A stretch of DNA of 64,000 bases from the NCBI RefSeq assembly GCF_963678635.1, contig NC_087063.1, forward strand, positions 78,449,617 through 78,513,616, in the 5' to 3' direction. Positions 47,653 through 60,100 of the stretch are shown piece after piece. The position numbers were made by a program, and so were the translations under genes. This stretch comes from Symsagittifera roscoffensis (taxonomy: Eukaryota; Xenacoelomorpha; Acoela; Convolutidae). The notes under the pieces were generated by a model. The model did not search any database. It was not told where the DNA came from and saw only the letters and a program-made list of their open reading frames with translations. Position 1 is the stretch's first letter. Every line of letters begins with the position of its first letter.

Positions 47653-47820
47653 TTGCCTTGAGCTACTTAGTAGGACAGCTCGGGCAATCGCAGGACACCT
47701 AAAAGAAGACCTCGGTGGGTGTATTAGGCAGACACACACCCACTTGAGAAGACTGTGTCCTGGGCTTCGTTCTTTCGGATCGTTCCGATTGGGGGAAGTC
47801 TTTTTCTTTAAGACTAAGTT
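47653..47820 (+). ncRNA. Structured leader RNA, module 2 (copy 1)
   Basis: Tandem homologue of module 1. Outer stem CAGGACAC (47691-47698) with GTGTCCTG (47755-47762), inner hairpin GTGGGTGT ... ACACCCAC (47715-47743), and a small 3' hairpin TCGGA-tcgt-TCCGA (about 47788). The outer stem differs from module 1 at four positions on each side and still pairs fully. Repeated at +4714 (52367). Confidence 0.6.
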
Positions 47821-47842
47821 TTATTTATCTATTTCTGAATCA

Positions 47843-47887
47843 TCACTGCTTTTTATCAAAGATTGTTTAATTTTAACAAAGCAGTGA
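47843..47887 (+). other. Hairpin, 10-bp stem, in leader
   Basis: TCACTGCTTT at 47843-47852 and AAAGCAGTGA at 47878-47887 pair perfectly with a 25-base AT-rich loop. It also occurs in the second tandem unit. Confidence 0.6.
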
Positions 47888-48230
47888 CTTGATAAATTGT
47901 GTGGCGATAGATTGATACTGACAAAAGGGTCGCTGTCACCTGTAGGATATTCTTATCTGATTATCGATTGTGTTTTGTGTGTCGATTATATCTTGTGGAA
48001 ACTTAGTGATACTGTTATACTATACAACCGGGTTGAGTTAGCATTATATCAATACTGGGTAGACCCTGTGTGTAACTTTAGCTGAGTCACTAATTTAGTC
48101 GTGAGAGATCTAAGAGACATTTTGATACTGACGGAATCGAGTAGGCAGCGTTAAGTGATTTAACTAAATCTTGTTTGTGGTACGTTTGCATTGCCATCAA
48201 ATTACGAATACTTTCATTTTGTTAAAAACT

Positions 48231-48488
48231 ATGCAGCGCAGGGACTCGCTAGGATCGACTACTAAAATTCCCAAGCTAAGCAAGGGAAGCACGCGGAAGG
48301 TTAGAACTAGGCGTAGCCAAACCTCGTTTAGCAGCGCTTCCGACGCGTTTGCTGAAGACGAATCGACTAAAGGTCAACCTGATCTTTCAGTGAGCGAAAT
48401 CTTGGCTAAACTCGATGCAAATTTTACCGGAAACGGTCTTCCAAAAATTATCCCTAACAAGCATCTAGATCATCATCAAATTGTCTGA
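48231..48488 (+). pseudogene. gag: Truncated gag start of tandem copy 1
   Basis: ATG at 48231 opens the same N-terminus as the full gag (MQRRDSLGSTTKIPKLSK). After ...QPDLSVSE the frame runs into the start of the next 4.7-kb unit and stops at 48486. It is a consequence of the tandem duplication; a short product of 85 aa is conceivable but unsupported. Confidence 0.75.
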
Positions 48489-51400
48489 AACAAACTCAAT
48501 TGAAATCTTCTGACAGTTGAGCGCCATTTGATTAGAAAGACTGATGATTTTGACTTAAGCGGTGCAAGCTAGCAGACAGGAAAAAAGCCTTTTTTTTCAG
48601 AAAAAATTAAAAGCGAACAATTCAAAAAACCACAACCTAATGAATCACAATTGTCTGGAATCGAGTTCTATTTACTGAAAACACTTCCAGAAACACAACC
48701 GACGGCAATTAACAAAAACTCAAAAAAATTAACAAGCGGCTTAAGAATCTTTTGGTCTCCAAATTAAAGCAGAAGTGTCAACACGAGGTCATCGACGGGT
48801 ACTGCGATCTCTACCAACAACATGAACTTGATCTGAAGTCTTTTTAACTTAGTTAAGACCAAAAAATCCGGCGGCCGGAGGGTTAGGCGGGAAGTCATGA
48901 GCCCGCTTATTCCAAGGCCCTGGGACCAAAAACAATTAAAGAGAAAGTGTAAAACCGAACAAAAAAATTTGTGCCATTCTGCCAGATGACACAGCACAAC
49001 CTTCCCGCGACAGAAAAAAGAGTGACTAAAGGCCTTATGAACAAAAAAGTGTTGCGACGGAGGGTCAGAATGTTCTAGAATTTTTATTTTTAAAATTTCG
49101 ATTGGAAGAACATTTCTGAGAAATAGAAAAAAAGACGGCCATTTTGAATAAAAAAGACGAAAATCAGAACGACGCCAAATATTGTGAAGAACAGTCGAGC
49201 AAGAAAATTACGAAGCCTCTTATCGTGGCAAGAACACACGATAAGAACCTTAGCGACGTATATTTGTGGAGAAGGAGGCTTCAGTGGGGGGAAGAGAAAT
49301 ACCACGGAACCCTCCCGGGACACGAAATATAAGAGATAAGAGTGTTATCTCAAGAAAATCACGGGAGCGGAGGCTTGGTCCCCCAGAGACTGTTATATGT
49401 GAAGGGACTGTGAAGACTGACTATAACAGCTGCTGTAATGTCCTAGATCTTAATTAACACCGTTATTATTTAATATTTCAGAGCATGAGTAGATAGAAAA
49501 AGGAAAGGGTCAATCCATCTCCAATGGATTTAATATAAAACTGTCACACAAAAACATAATAAAATAGGTTGTTCGAGCCGTGTTTTTAATGACAATCACG
49601 TAGTCTGAGGATCCGAGACTCAGCTATGTGGTTGTGTTCGCATGTAAACGAAAGCTGATCAAAAGTCGTTTGACTGATGGCCTAAAAATGGTAACTTTTT
49701 ACTTTGCCCTAGACAGACCAGAAAATCAACTGGCAAGGTCGAGACGGTGGAAAACGAGTAGAATTAAGGTAACTGACGCCTGCCAGTCGTTAATAGGTAC
49801 TTTTTCTACGCTCCGTCGCTGTGTGATATTTGGGCGAATGTTACATAGACGTTTTTATGGCGCTCCTGGGTGGGCCTGTTAAAGGCATGAAACCATCATG
49901 ATCAGCAAGCGTTTCAGCGACGAACCCTCCGCTCCGGGCGTATGCCCGAGTTAGAGGTCTTAATGACCGTTTTTGTACTAGGGGGAAGGTGCGTACCCTC
50001 CGTCTAGTACAATTTAGCTTTTTAACTCAGTTAACACCGAAAATTCCGGGGGCCGGAGGGTTAGGTGGGAAGTTATGAACCCGCTTGTCCCGAGGTCCCG
50101 GGACCAAAAACAATTAAAGAGAAAGCGTAAAACCAAACAAAAATAGTGTATAACCAAGAAAAAGCCAAAAATAAATTTATTTAAAAACAAAAAAGTACAA
50201 AAAACAGTAAAAAATCCAAAAAAGACCAAAAACAGTAAAAAACATAAAGTGACAGTTTATATGTTATTTCCGGACGAGATGTGATCTGACCTTCCTATTT
50301 GTTGTTGTTTCAGATTGATTTATATCGTTTCTGATAGAAAGATTGTGTGTTTTGGTGAAGGGTTGGATACCCTCCCTCGAGTGTAATTTGAGTGTTTAAG
50401 CACGTTAATGGTAATTTTGCCGGTGGCCGGTGGGTAGAGTGGCAAGCTGATCAACGTGTTCCACACTCAACAGGGACATCAAGGACAACATCCGCAACGA
50501 CTGTTGGGTATCGTTGAAGCAATTTTAGTATCGTTCGGGTACTATTTCATTAAAACTTAAGTGGTGGGGGGCACGATTGGCGCGGTCCGATTGTACCCTC
50601 CATCGATTACAAATTTCCGAGTTAAGGGTCTTAATTCGGATATTTTGGTGCAAGGGAGGGTATAGTACTATTCATTAACGACTATTAATAGATTCTTATC
50701 CTTATTATATATTACTTATCTCCTCAATTAGATCCAAAAAACACCCAATTTTGTCGAAAATCATCGATTTTCGATCAAACTGCAGACCCCCAAATTTTTG
50801 GATATCCGAGCTTTTCCGAACAACAAAAAGCTTTTATATAGGGAGTAGCTACGTAGTTCGATCCCCCTAACTAAAGAAACCGCGTGAGAAAAGACTCAGT
50901 AGAAGTTGGAAAAAACCAAAATTTTTCGGTCAAAATTTCGATAATTTTTTGAATTTTGTCAATCTGTTTTGGGGATCGAGTTTTTGAGTTTTTAGAGTTA
51001 GAGCAATAAAATTTTTTGCGTTAGGAGCGTGCTAGCACAACGTGCTCGGTTACTAGAGAAATTTTTGGGTAACCCTCCGAGTAGCTCCGTGGATAGAGCT
51101 AACGACTTAAGGTTTGGAAAAGGAAGGAATCGGAGGGTCCAAATTTGATAGTTTTTGGCCAAATTTTTGTTTCTAAACCAATTTTGGTCCGGTTTTTTGC
51201 ATTATTCCAGTGCCGTACAGGGCTACTACGCTCATTTCAAGTATTTTTAGGCACTTTCGACCGGAATTGCGAAAAAAGTCTTTCAGATCCTATACAGGTG
51301 GTGAAAAAGGCCATTTTGACGAACGCGTTTTTGGCGATTTCTCAAAGACTAGTTATCCGATCGGGATAATTTTGGTACCATAAGTCGACGTTTTTGACCA

Positions 51401-53112
51401 CTTTTCCGAATCGCAACCGTTTTTGGGTTGATAATTTCGGAAAAGAAAAATTTTTTAGAATTTGTTGGTTCGGAGGGTCCAAATCACGGGCAACCCTCCG
51501 AGCGGCAGAAAATTTTATCAAAACATCTTTTTATTCAACTGGAAAGGTTGACCGTGTCAGCCAACCTAGTTTTAAGTCAGGTAGACCGCTTTCAGAGGCT
51601 TTACTGCGGTGATATAACCCTTTTTCTTGATTTTGGGGGAACCCTCCGAGGTGACCCTCCGGAGTCAGCTAAACCCTTTAGCAACCCTCCTTAGTGGAAA
51701 ATTTCCACGAGATCACCCTAAGAAGTTAAAACAGCTCCCCTTAGAGCTCCTAGCTTGTTTTGACGCTTTTTGAAGCGAGGGGGAGAACCTTCTAAAAGAG
51801 ATCGAAAAATTTGAAAATTTTGGAGGTACCCTCCAAAGTAACCCTCCGGAGCGTATTAAGCATCTTATTGACCCTCCTTAGTAAATTTAAGGTACCCTCC
51901 GAAGTAACTGGGGTGATCAAGGTACCCTCCGAGGTAACCCTCCGGAGTGTCTTAAACCTTCTAGCGATCTTCCTTGTAAGAGACTTGAGTAAACCTTCTG
52001 TGGCAATTTGGGAAACGGAAAATATCCATTTAATTAGGATCATATTAGGATATTAGGCGTGCTTATCAGGATGATAAGAACCCATTTTGACCCGGAAATT
52101 CGTGATCAACTTTGGATTCTACATTGGGTGTATTAGAAGTACCCGAACAAAATTTTTTTGATTGTGATTTTGGTTGTGTGGTTGCCTTGAGCTACTTAAT
52201 AGGAAAGTTCGGGCAATCCGGGAACAAATAAAGGAAGACCTCGGTGGGTGTATTAGGCAAATACACACCCACTTGAGAAGAAAAATTGTTCCCTATTCTC
52301 GTGCACTTGGAGCAGTCCGAGTGTGGGAGAGCTTTTTCATAGACTTTAGAAATTTTCGATCAGAGGTTGCCTTGAGCTACTTAGTAGGACAGCTCGGGCA
52401 ATCGCAGGACACCTAAAAGAAGACCTCGGTGGGTGTATTAGGCAGACACACACCCACTTGAGAAGACTGTGTCCTGGGCTTCGTTCTTTCGGATCGTTCC
52501 GATTGGGGGAAGTCTTTTTCTTTAAGACTAAGTTTTATTTATCTATTTCTGAATCATCACTGCTTTTTATCAAAGATTGTTTAATTTTAACAAAGCAGTG
52601 ACTTGATAAATTGTGTGGCGATAGATTGATACTGACAAAAGGGTCGCTGTCACCTGTAGGATATTCTTATCTGATTATCGATTGTGTTTTGTGTGTCGAT
52701 TATATCTTGTGGAAACTTAGTGATACTGTTATACTATACAACCGGGTTGAGTTAGCATTATATCAATACTGGGTAGACCCTGTGTGTAACTTTAGCTGAG
52801 TCACTAATTTAGTCGTGAGAGATCTAAGAGACATTTTGATACTGACGGAATCGAGTAGGCAGCGTTAAGTGATTTAACTAAATCTTGTTTGTGGTACGTT
52901 TGCATTGCCATCAAATTACGAATACTTTCATTTTGTTAAAAACTATGCAGCGCAGGGACTCGCTAGGATCGACTACTAAAATTCCCAAGCTAAGCAAGGG
53001 AAGCACGCGGAAGTTTAGAACTAGGCGTAGCCAAACCTCGTTTAGCAGCGCTTCCGACGCGTTTGCTGAAGACGAATCGACTAAAGGTCAACCTGATCTT
53101 TCAGTGAGCGAA
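48399..53112 (+). repeat. Tandem 5'-region unit, copy 2 (4714 bp)
   Basis: Head-to-tail second copy of 43684-48398, continuing without a break into the rest of gag (ATGAAACTAAGG from 53113). All features of copy 1 recur here at +4714, including the two RNA modules (52183-52362 and 52367-52534) and the 10-bp hairpin. Confidence 0.9.
52183..52534 (+). ncRNA. Structured leader RNA modules 1 and 2 (copy 2)
   Basis: Identical in the paired parts to the modules at 47469-47820. This is the copy directly upstream of the gag that continues into pol, so it is the one expected in a full-length RNA starting in unit 2. Confidence 0.6.
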
Positions 53113-54537
53113 ATGAAACTAAGGAGCGAGAAAAACCTCGATGGCAATCAAAGGCGGAGCGCCGAGGCCGAGCCTGCGAGCGAAACGCTGGTGGATCCCT
53201 TTGACGAAGGGGAGCGAACGCTCATTCGACCCGACTTTGAGCCAGACGAGGTCCTCGAACGGGAGGAAGCCGAGAGGACAGAGGAGACCTCGGAGCGTCC
53301 CGAGGTCGAACCTCGGGAGGAAGTGTTGTACAGGGGAATGTCCAAATCAGAGACTAAGAGCTATAAATGGAGAAAGGAACCTTCACATCTGACAAGTGCA
53401 CACTCATCCTTGGCCAAACAGAGCAACAACGCGATGATGTCGAGTATGAGTCCGGGTGAAGAGCAGACCTTCTCGAAGGCCAAGAAGAGTTGGAAGTCCT
53501 TGTACGACGAACGCATGGCGTCACTACCAACTGTAGGTTTGACTTCCAGTGATGACTACCCGGAGATAACCCATCCGGATGTGAACTTCACACCGTGCCC
53601 AAGGAACGATATGAGCAGGAAGGCGTCGTCAACCTCGCCGACCAGGCCCATGTCAGATGGGATAACGATGGGAGCGTCATCAACCTTCGACAGATTAATG
53701 ACGTCGATGAGCAAGCAAAAAGGCGGTGCGTCATCAAGCACCAGACTGCAGCCGCCGTTGACCTCATCTTCGCTGGGACTAACCCCGTCATTTGGGGCCA
53801 CTGGCGACATAAGTGACATGTTCGCTGGCGTAATGAATGGTCTGGATGAACTGAGACGGGACATGACTAAAAGAATAGATCAGGTGGATGAGAGAGCTCA
53901 CAAGGGTCAAGAGAATCTGAGAGATGAACTAACGCACGTGAAATCGCAGGCGAGGGTTGATCAAGCTCAGTTGATTCGCAACACCGATCAATGCCTGGCG
54001 GAGAGCCTGGCACAGGCAAACAAAGAAACAGAGGAAAGAGAGGCTAGGATGACAAGAGAGATCGAGCGATTATTGAATGATCATGATAATACCTACGCCC
54101 AAACGATGACTGGCCTGGAGAAGAGGTTAGACGCCAAATCTGACTTGATGATGCGGAAGCTTGACGCGATCCTGAATGGGAGTAGTTGGCAGGAGCGTTC
54201 CAACTCAAGGGAACGCTCACGCAATGCGAATGTTGGAGATGGTACGGGCAACAGTGCCAGAACCCAGCAAGGCTCGAGAACGAACTACGAACATAGAAAC
54301 AAGGAGCGGCCAAGGGCAGCCCCGCAGAGGCCTGGCTGGTCGAATCCAGTCCCGCCGGAGGCAGATGCCACCCCGGAGACAAGATTGCCAACCGTGCCAC
54401 AAGTCAGTTCAGTACCAGATCTGACTACAGTCTCGCAAGACACAACGATGTATGCCTCGATGTTTGAGCCTCTGAACAGATCTCTTGAAACATTCATCAC
54501 CAAGCTCTCGAAGTCAACCGAGAGAGGAGAGAGGTGA
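52945..54537 (+). CDS. gag: Gag N-terminal region with coiled coil, ends at in-frame TGA
   Basis: The first ATG is at 52945 (the frame is open further up, but without ATG). The 530-residue product has a basic Ser-rich start, an acidic Glu/Arg-rich stretch (about residues 60-130), a Ser/Pro-rich region and a long charged helix likely to be a coiled coil (about 290-415, from LDELRRDMTKRIDQVDERAH to the KSDLMMRKLDAIL region), then a basic Gln/Arg/Pro tail. It takes the place of a matrix-like part. TGA at 54535 ends it, but the same frame continues with the capsid-like sequence. Confidence 0.75.
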   Translation: MQRRDSLGSTTKIPKLSKGSTRKFRTRRSQTSFSSASDAFAEDESTKGQPDLSVSEMKLRSEKNLDGNQRRSAEAEPASETLVDPFDEGERTLIRPDFEPDEVLEREEAERTEETSERPEVEPREEVLYRGMSKSETKSYKWRKEPSHLTSAHSSLAKQSNNAMMSSMSPGEEQTFSKAKKSWKSLYDERMASLPTVGLTSSDDYPEITHPDVNFTPCPRNDMSRKASSTSPTRPMSDGITMGASSTFDRLMTSMSKQKGGASSSTRLQPPLTSSSLGLTPSFGATGDISDMFAGVMNGLDELRRDMTKRIDQVDERAHKGQENLRDELTHVKSQARVDQAQLIRNTDQCLAESLAQANKETEEREARMTREIERLLNDHDNTYAQTMTGLEKRLDAKSDLMMRKLDAILNGSSWQERSNSRERSRNANVGDGTGNSARTQQGSRTNYEHRNKERPRAAPQRPGWSNPVPPEADATPETRLPTVPQVSSVPDLTTVSQDTTMYASMFEPLNRSLETFITKLSKSTERGER

Positions 54538-57108
54538 AGAAGAACACTGAAAAAGCCGAAGTCATATAAAGACGAGTCAGACGGCTGCATTGATACTTGG
54601 ATAGAAGTGATGAAGTTACACTTTGAGGAAGAAAATCTCTCCAAGAAACAATAGTGCAGCGCGCTGACAAGCAACCTGGAGGGTACTACATTAAATTGTG
54701 TAATGGCGAAAGGAGCCAATGAGAGAGACAGCGCTCGCAAGATATTCGACATCCTGCTGAATCGTTTCGGCTCTGGAGTACAAGGGCACCAGGCCATGGT
54801 GAAATTCGAGAAGAGGTGTCAGAGAGATGAAGAATCAATAGATAAATTCTTGGACGACCTTGAATTGCTCAGGAGGAGAAGCAACCCGGATGAGAGAATA
54901 TCCGAGCGAAACTTGGCGATTGCTTCGAAGTTCATGGATGGAGTAAGGAGTGAGGAGTTGAAGACGATGTTGGCCACTCACTTCACCCTGTCACTTGACC
55001 AGGTACCCACGCCTGACGACTTGCGTATGAAGTCACGCGAGTATTTACTCATAAAACCGAGGGCGCAAAACCGTTACAGCAATTATGGTAACTATAGCGG
55101 GACAAACACTGGTGCGAATTCCAGTTGGTACAAACCTCGCGATGACATGGACAAGAGGAGGTCGTGCGCGAATTGTGGTTCGATGGACCATCACGTTTCT
55201 GCGTGTTCTGCATACAAACAGAACATGAAGGCCATAGGCCACTTTCTCGAGGACGCCGACGCGACCGACGAGGATCATGAGGAGTATGTCAGGGGGCTCA
55301 TCATGAAATATGGTCCGAGGTGTTTCTTCTGTAATTTGGAGGGACACTTCAAGTCGGATTGTACTCAATTTTGGGACGCAGTAGCGGACGCGAAACATCC
55401 CCGCCACGAAGAGGCGCTTTCGGGTGTCAAGGCCAGTCGAGCAAGTCTGATGAACGAGGCTGAATCTCGGAGAAAGGAAACGACACCGAGCACCTTTGCG
55501 ACCAAAAAGGTTAAGACATGGCCTGACGAGGTGGTAGCCTCGAACCTCGAAGCAGAGTCGTCTAGTCCACTCAAGGTGGATTACGGCCTGGCGGCAAGGA
55601 CAGCGCTGCAGAGTGTCAAACAGGACCTTGCCACGAAAGAAGTGGAGCAATGGGTAAGGTCGGAGCTGGAAAGCACAGATCTTCGGGAGAGTCTTAATTT
55701 CCTCGGTAAAGCGACAAAAGCAGAAGACAAAGAGGAGCCCAAGAAACAGGGACTAAAACTGAACGTTATATCTGGCAAGACTTTTGGCATGACGAAGGCG
55801 GGGACCAAAATAATGTCCATCATCTCAGTCGCAGGGCACCAGGTGGTCAAGAACTTGAGTGAACCATCCGAGATTACACTAATCCACCTGGACATCTATG
55901 CCGACTACCTGAAGGAGAAGGATCCCAAACTGGACTCCAGGGCAGTGCGAGCGCTGCTCACAACGGGAGGTCCGAGGCTGATGAAAGTGGACGGACATTA
56001 TATCGATGTCTATGGCCCTTACCCGATTCTGATGAATGTGGATGGCATCAATATCTACACGAAAGCTCACATAACTGATGCGAACGATCAGGTTGGCCGG
56101 ATATACATTGGTCAAGAGGAGCTGAAGGTCAGACGAATCGGACGCAACGCGATGCTCGAACAAGATGCGGTGCATATTGGTTGCGAGGCCGATCTGGCCG
56201 CACACGTTCTGGACGTGCAAGGCAGACAACTTTCAGTAAAGGGGCTGCTAGACACGGGAGCAGTGGTTAGTGTCATGCCAGTCAAAACTTGGACCGACAT
56301 GGGTTTCGAAAGATCGGATCTCATACCGACAAACATCAGGTTGGCAGCTGCCAATCAGGGAGCGATCTATGTCGCCGGACGAACCCCGATCATCTCACTG
56401 CAGCTCGGAGGAAGACATCTTTGGATGAGCTTCCTAGTAGTAGAGAATTTGGATGAATCCGACCAGTTCATCCTAGGAAGGGATTTCGTTCGCAACTTTG
56501 ACGTTACGATTGATCTCAATGACGGATTGATTAGGATCAAGGATCCTGAAAGAAAGTATGAGAAAAGACCCCTTAATAAGATCTTAATTAATCAGTCCAA
56601 GGTGCCGATTTTTCTGGATCGAAAAGTTAGATTAAAACCGAACCAAGCCGTAGTAGCGACGTTTAGGATGAGGAACTTGAATGAACTCAGCAATGACAGA
56701 CAGGTGTGTCTGGTACCAAATCCAAACAGTAAAAGCTCGGCTATTTTAGGAAGAAGCTTCTCACTCACTCAGAGCGGACTGTGTGTGAGTGTGTTATTGA
56801 ACACAGAAGCAACAACAGTGACAATACAGAGGGGAAAGAAACTTGGCTACGCTTTGCCTCTGAACACAGACTTTCTGAGTGTGGAGAACTTGAAGAAGTT
56901 TGATGTAACTAAATGTCCATTACATGCGAACCAAGAATGTATAATGAAAAGAGTAATTGAATTGAAATCTTCTAGGAAATTGTTTTCAATGAAGTCGGAA
57001 ACAGATGATGGGCTGTCTAGTTGTTCCAACTTTCCTGAGAGGCCGACGGAAGCAGAGTTAGCAGCGAATAGGCCTGTCCTACCTGAGATAGAACATCTGA
57101 AGGGTTAA
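54538..57108 (+). CDS. gag-pro: Gag capsid, nucleocapsid and protease region, with an in-frame TAG
   Basis: Same frame as the gag N-terminus. TAG at 54652-54654 interrupts the start of the capsid; the open part has its ATG at 54703 (801 aa). Capsid-like helices: RDSARKIFDILLNRFGSG, RDEESIDKFLDDLELLRRR. Two CCHC knuckles of the form C-X2-C-X4-H-X4-C: CANCGSMDHHVSAC (about 55165) and CFFCNLEGHFKSDC (about 55321). After a charged linker comes an aspartic protease: LLDTGAVVSVMP (about 56245) and FILGRDFVRNFDV (about 56470). The frame stops with TAA at 57106, exactly between protease and RT, and goes on in the same frame. Confidence 0.85.
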
Positions 57109-60100
57109 ATATCTGACAAGGAACTAGATTCGCTCAGGGTGGTGCTAGATCGGAACGCAGACGTTTTTTCAAAGCATAAGGCCGATATAGGTTGTTGCAA
57201 TTTTGTAGAGCACGAGATTGAGATAGAAGAGGGCTCGGTACCTCATAGGGAAGGGGCGAGAAGAATGACCCCAAACAAGTCAGAAGCGTGTAGGAAGGAA
57301 ATTGAAATGTTAATGGAGTACGACATGATTGAGCCGTCGAAGTCCCCATGGGCTTGTGGCGTGGTCATGGCGAAAAAGAAAGGGGGACAACTCAGATTTT
57401 GTTGTGATTTCCGTTATCTGAACGCAGTGACTATAAAGGACGCATACCCGATTCCCCGCATCGATGAGAGCCTATCCAAGCTGGGAGACGCTAAGTTCTT
57501 CACGACGTTGGATTTGGGCTCCGCATTCTGGCAAGTGCCACTCAGAAAGCAAGATCGAGAGAAAACAGGTTTCGCGTGTGAGCTGGGACTGTTCCAGTGG
57601 AAGAGGATGCCATTCGGATTGTGCAACGCGACGGCCACATTCCAGCGACTGATGGCCCAGGCACTCACGAGCGTCACTAAGAAATACGGGAATCTCATTA
57701 TGTGTTATGTCGATGATGTCGTGATTGCAACACCAACCTTAGAAGACCACATAGAAAGGTTGGAGGAGGTGTTTTCTTGCATGAAGCAGGCGGGTCTGAA
57801 ATGCAAACCCTCTAAGTGTGAAATCCTCAGGGATTCCATAAAGTATCTGGGCCGCCTGGTTGACAAACATGGAGTGAGACCAGATCCCGAAGCGGTTGAA
57901 GCAGTACTGACCTGGAATGCACCTAAGACAGATACACAGCTGATGAGTTTTCTGGGATTCGCAAATTATTATCGAGAGTTCATCAAGGGGTATGCTGACA
58001 AGATATACCCCATGCAGAGGCTGATGAGAAACAAGGGCAAAAAGTTCACCTGGACTGATGAGGCACAAGTTTCATTTGAAAACATCAAGCGTGAACTTTG
58101 CGAGGCACCGGTCCTCGGCATGCCAACAGAGAAGGGAATGTTCGTGCTGGACACGGATGCATCAGTGGTTGCGATATCGGGCATACTTCACCAGGAGCAG
58201 GAGTGGAACGGGAGAACGGTTCTTCGTCCGATAGCCTACGGGAGTAAAGTCCTGAGTGATACTGAAATGAAGTACGGCGCACCAAAAGCGGAGATGTTTG
58301 CGGTGATCACTTTCGTGGAAAAATACAGGGCCTACTTGGGGAGTGCTCCCTTCAAGTTACGTGTGGATAATCGTGCCCTTGCCTGGCTGAAAACCTATTC
58401 GATGGACCAAAGCTATATTGGTCGTTGGATTGTGCGCCTGGATGGATACCACATGATCATAGAGCACCGTACCCGTGACAAGCACCAGAACGCAGATAGC
58501 CTCAGTAAAAAGACAGAATTTTATGAGCGCCTCGAGGAGAAGCAGGCTAACCAATCAGAGATCAAAGACGGGTTTTCCTTTCTGGACAAAGAAACCTACG
58601 ATAAGCTGCCACTTACTAGGTGGTTAGACAAATCAGGACATCCTATACCTGGACACCCTGACCTTCCAGTGGAGACGGCCGCGGAGATAAAGCTTTTAGC
58701 CAGAGGCGGACCCGTTCCGTTGGACCTGCTAGTCCGATCCAACTTGGTACAGCAAGAACTGACCAGGCTGGGTATAAACAGCATCGCTTTATTGAATAAG
58801 ACGGTTTACGTGGCGCCGGACGTCATGGGAAAACTCCGTGACTTGTTGGATAGGGAAGTGAATAGGCATGATCGTGAATGGATGGAGACCATGCAGAGGT
58901 TGACTGTCACCGAGAGAACAGAGAAGAGGCCAGTGTCCATTCGCAGCCGAGGCGTTGAACGGGATTGCAGGTCGATCGTCAACCAGCTGGTGACCTCGAT
59001 GCCGAAAGAAGTATTGTTGAGAACTTCGTTCACTGAATATGGAACATCGAATCAAAACCAAGCTACTGAGGAAGTCAGGATCAGGTCGAAATCTAGCTTC
59101 ACGAGGAGAGTGCACTTCACGGATGCAAAAGAGGAATACGAGCCAAGCCCAGATTGTTCGTCCATGGACGAGACAATGTCCGGGGAGTCTGACACCTTCG
59201 AGCCAGTCAAGGACGTCTCCTCTGATGAGTCAGACACCTTGGAGCCCGTGCAGGACGACTTGTCCGGGGAGAGGTTGACTAGACCACCTAGGGGCAGAAT
59301 TTTGTCCGGGGAGTCGGGTTCAAAGCGACCGATGGACAGAGTTTTGTCCGGGGAGTCAAGAAACATCTCAGACAACTTGGAATATGATGTTGAGGAATCA
59401 GTCGACTCAAATGGCGACTCGAGACCCCAGTCCTGGGACAACACGTCTGAAACAACTTCCAATTCCGATGTGTCAGAGATCGCAATCCACTCCTTATTGG
59501 TAGACTGGAAGCAGCGTGGGCTGGACCGAGAAACACATCAGGATCCAGACAGAGACAGATACACCTCAGATGAAGAGGGCACTGTGGTAGATAATGCCGC
59601 AGACGAGCTCGAGCTGATAGCAGTTTCAAAACGCCCAACCAGATTGCTGCCACATGGTACGGTCGTCCGTACCAATCTGGAACCATCTGTGCAAGAAGCG
59701 ACGCCTTTGAAAAAGATATGGTGTGTCAAGTTGATGGACGATGCTCATGCTCCGGAGATAATGAGTGGGCAAATGAACGTGGTGAAGACGTATTTGAAAG
59801 CCAGGTACAGGCTGTCGGATCTCCTGAGGGCTCAACGAAATGATAGAATGACGAGCAGTCTGAAAAGATGGATCGAGAATGGAGCACCTGACAAGGGAGA
59901 CTTGGAAGAAGACAGCTACAAAATCCTGAAGCAATTTTACCTGAAGAGGAAAGACTTGTTGTACCTGAATAAGGACGGAATCGTAGCCTGTAAGCGCAAG
60001 GAGGAGGACAAGGTCCTTTATAAATACAATTCAATAGTGTTACCACAGTTGTACCAGACCGAATTGCTCTTTCGCTCACATGATCAGATGGGACATCAAG

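Larger units (their letters stand above)
43684..48398 (+). repeat. Tandem 5'-region unit, copy 1 (4715 bp)
   Basis: Begins ATCTTGGCTAAACTCGATGC and ends with GTGAGCGAA inside gag codon 56. The same sequence is repeated at once from 48399. Differences from copy 2 are few (about ten substitutions and one single-base indel noticed by eye). It contains the leader, the RNA modules and the first gag codons. Whether part of it is an LTR cannot be decided here. Confidence 0.9.

Noticed and set aside
43684-53112. The 4.7-kb repeats as a 5' LTR and a 3' LTR
   Set aside because: They are directly adjacent and both contain gag codons, so they do not flank the internal region. An LTR may lie inside each unit but cannot be delimited.
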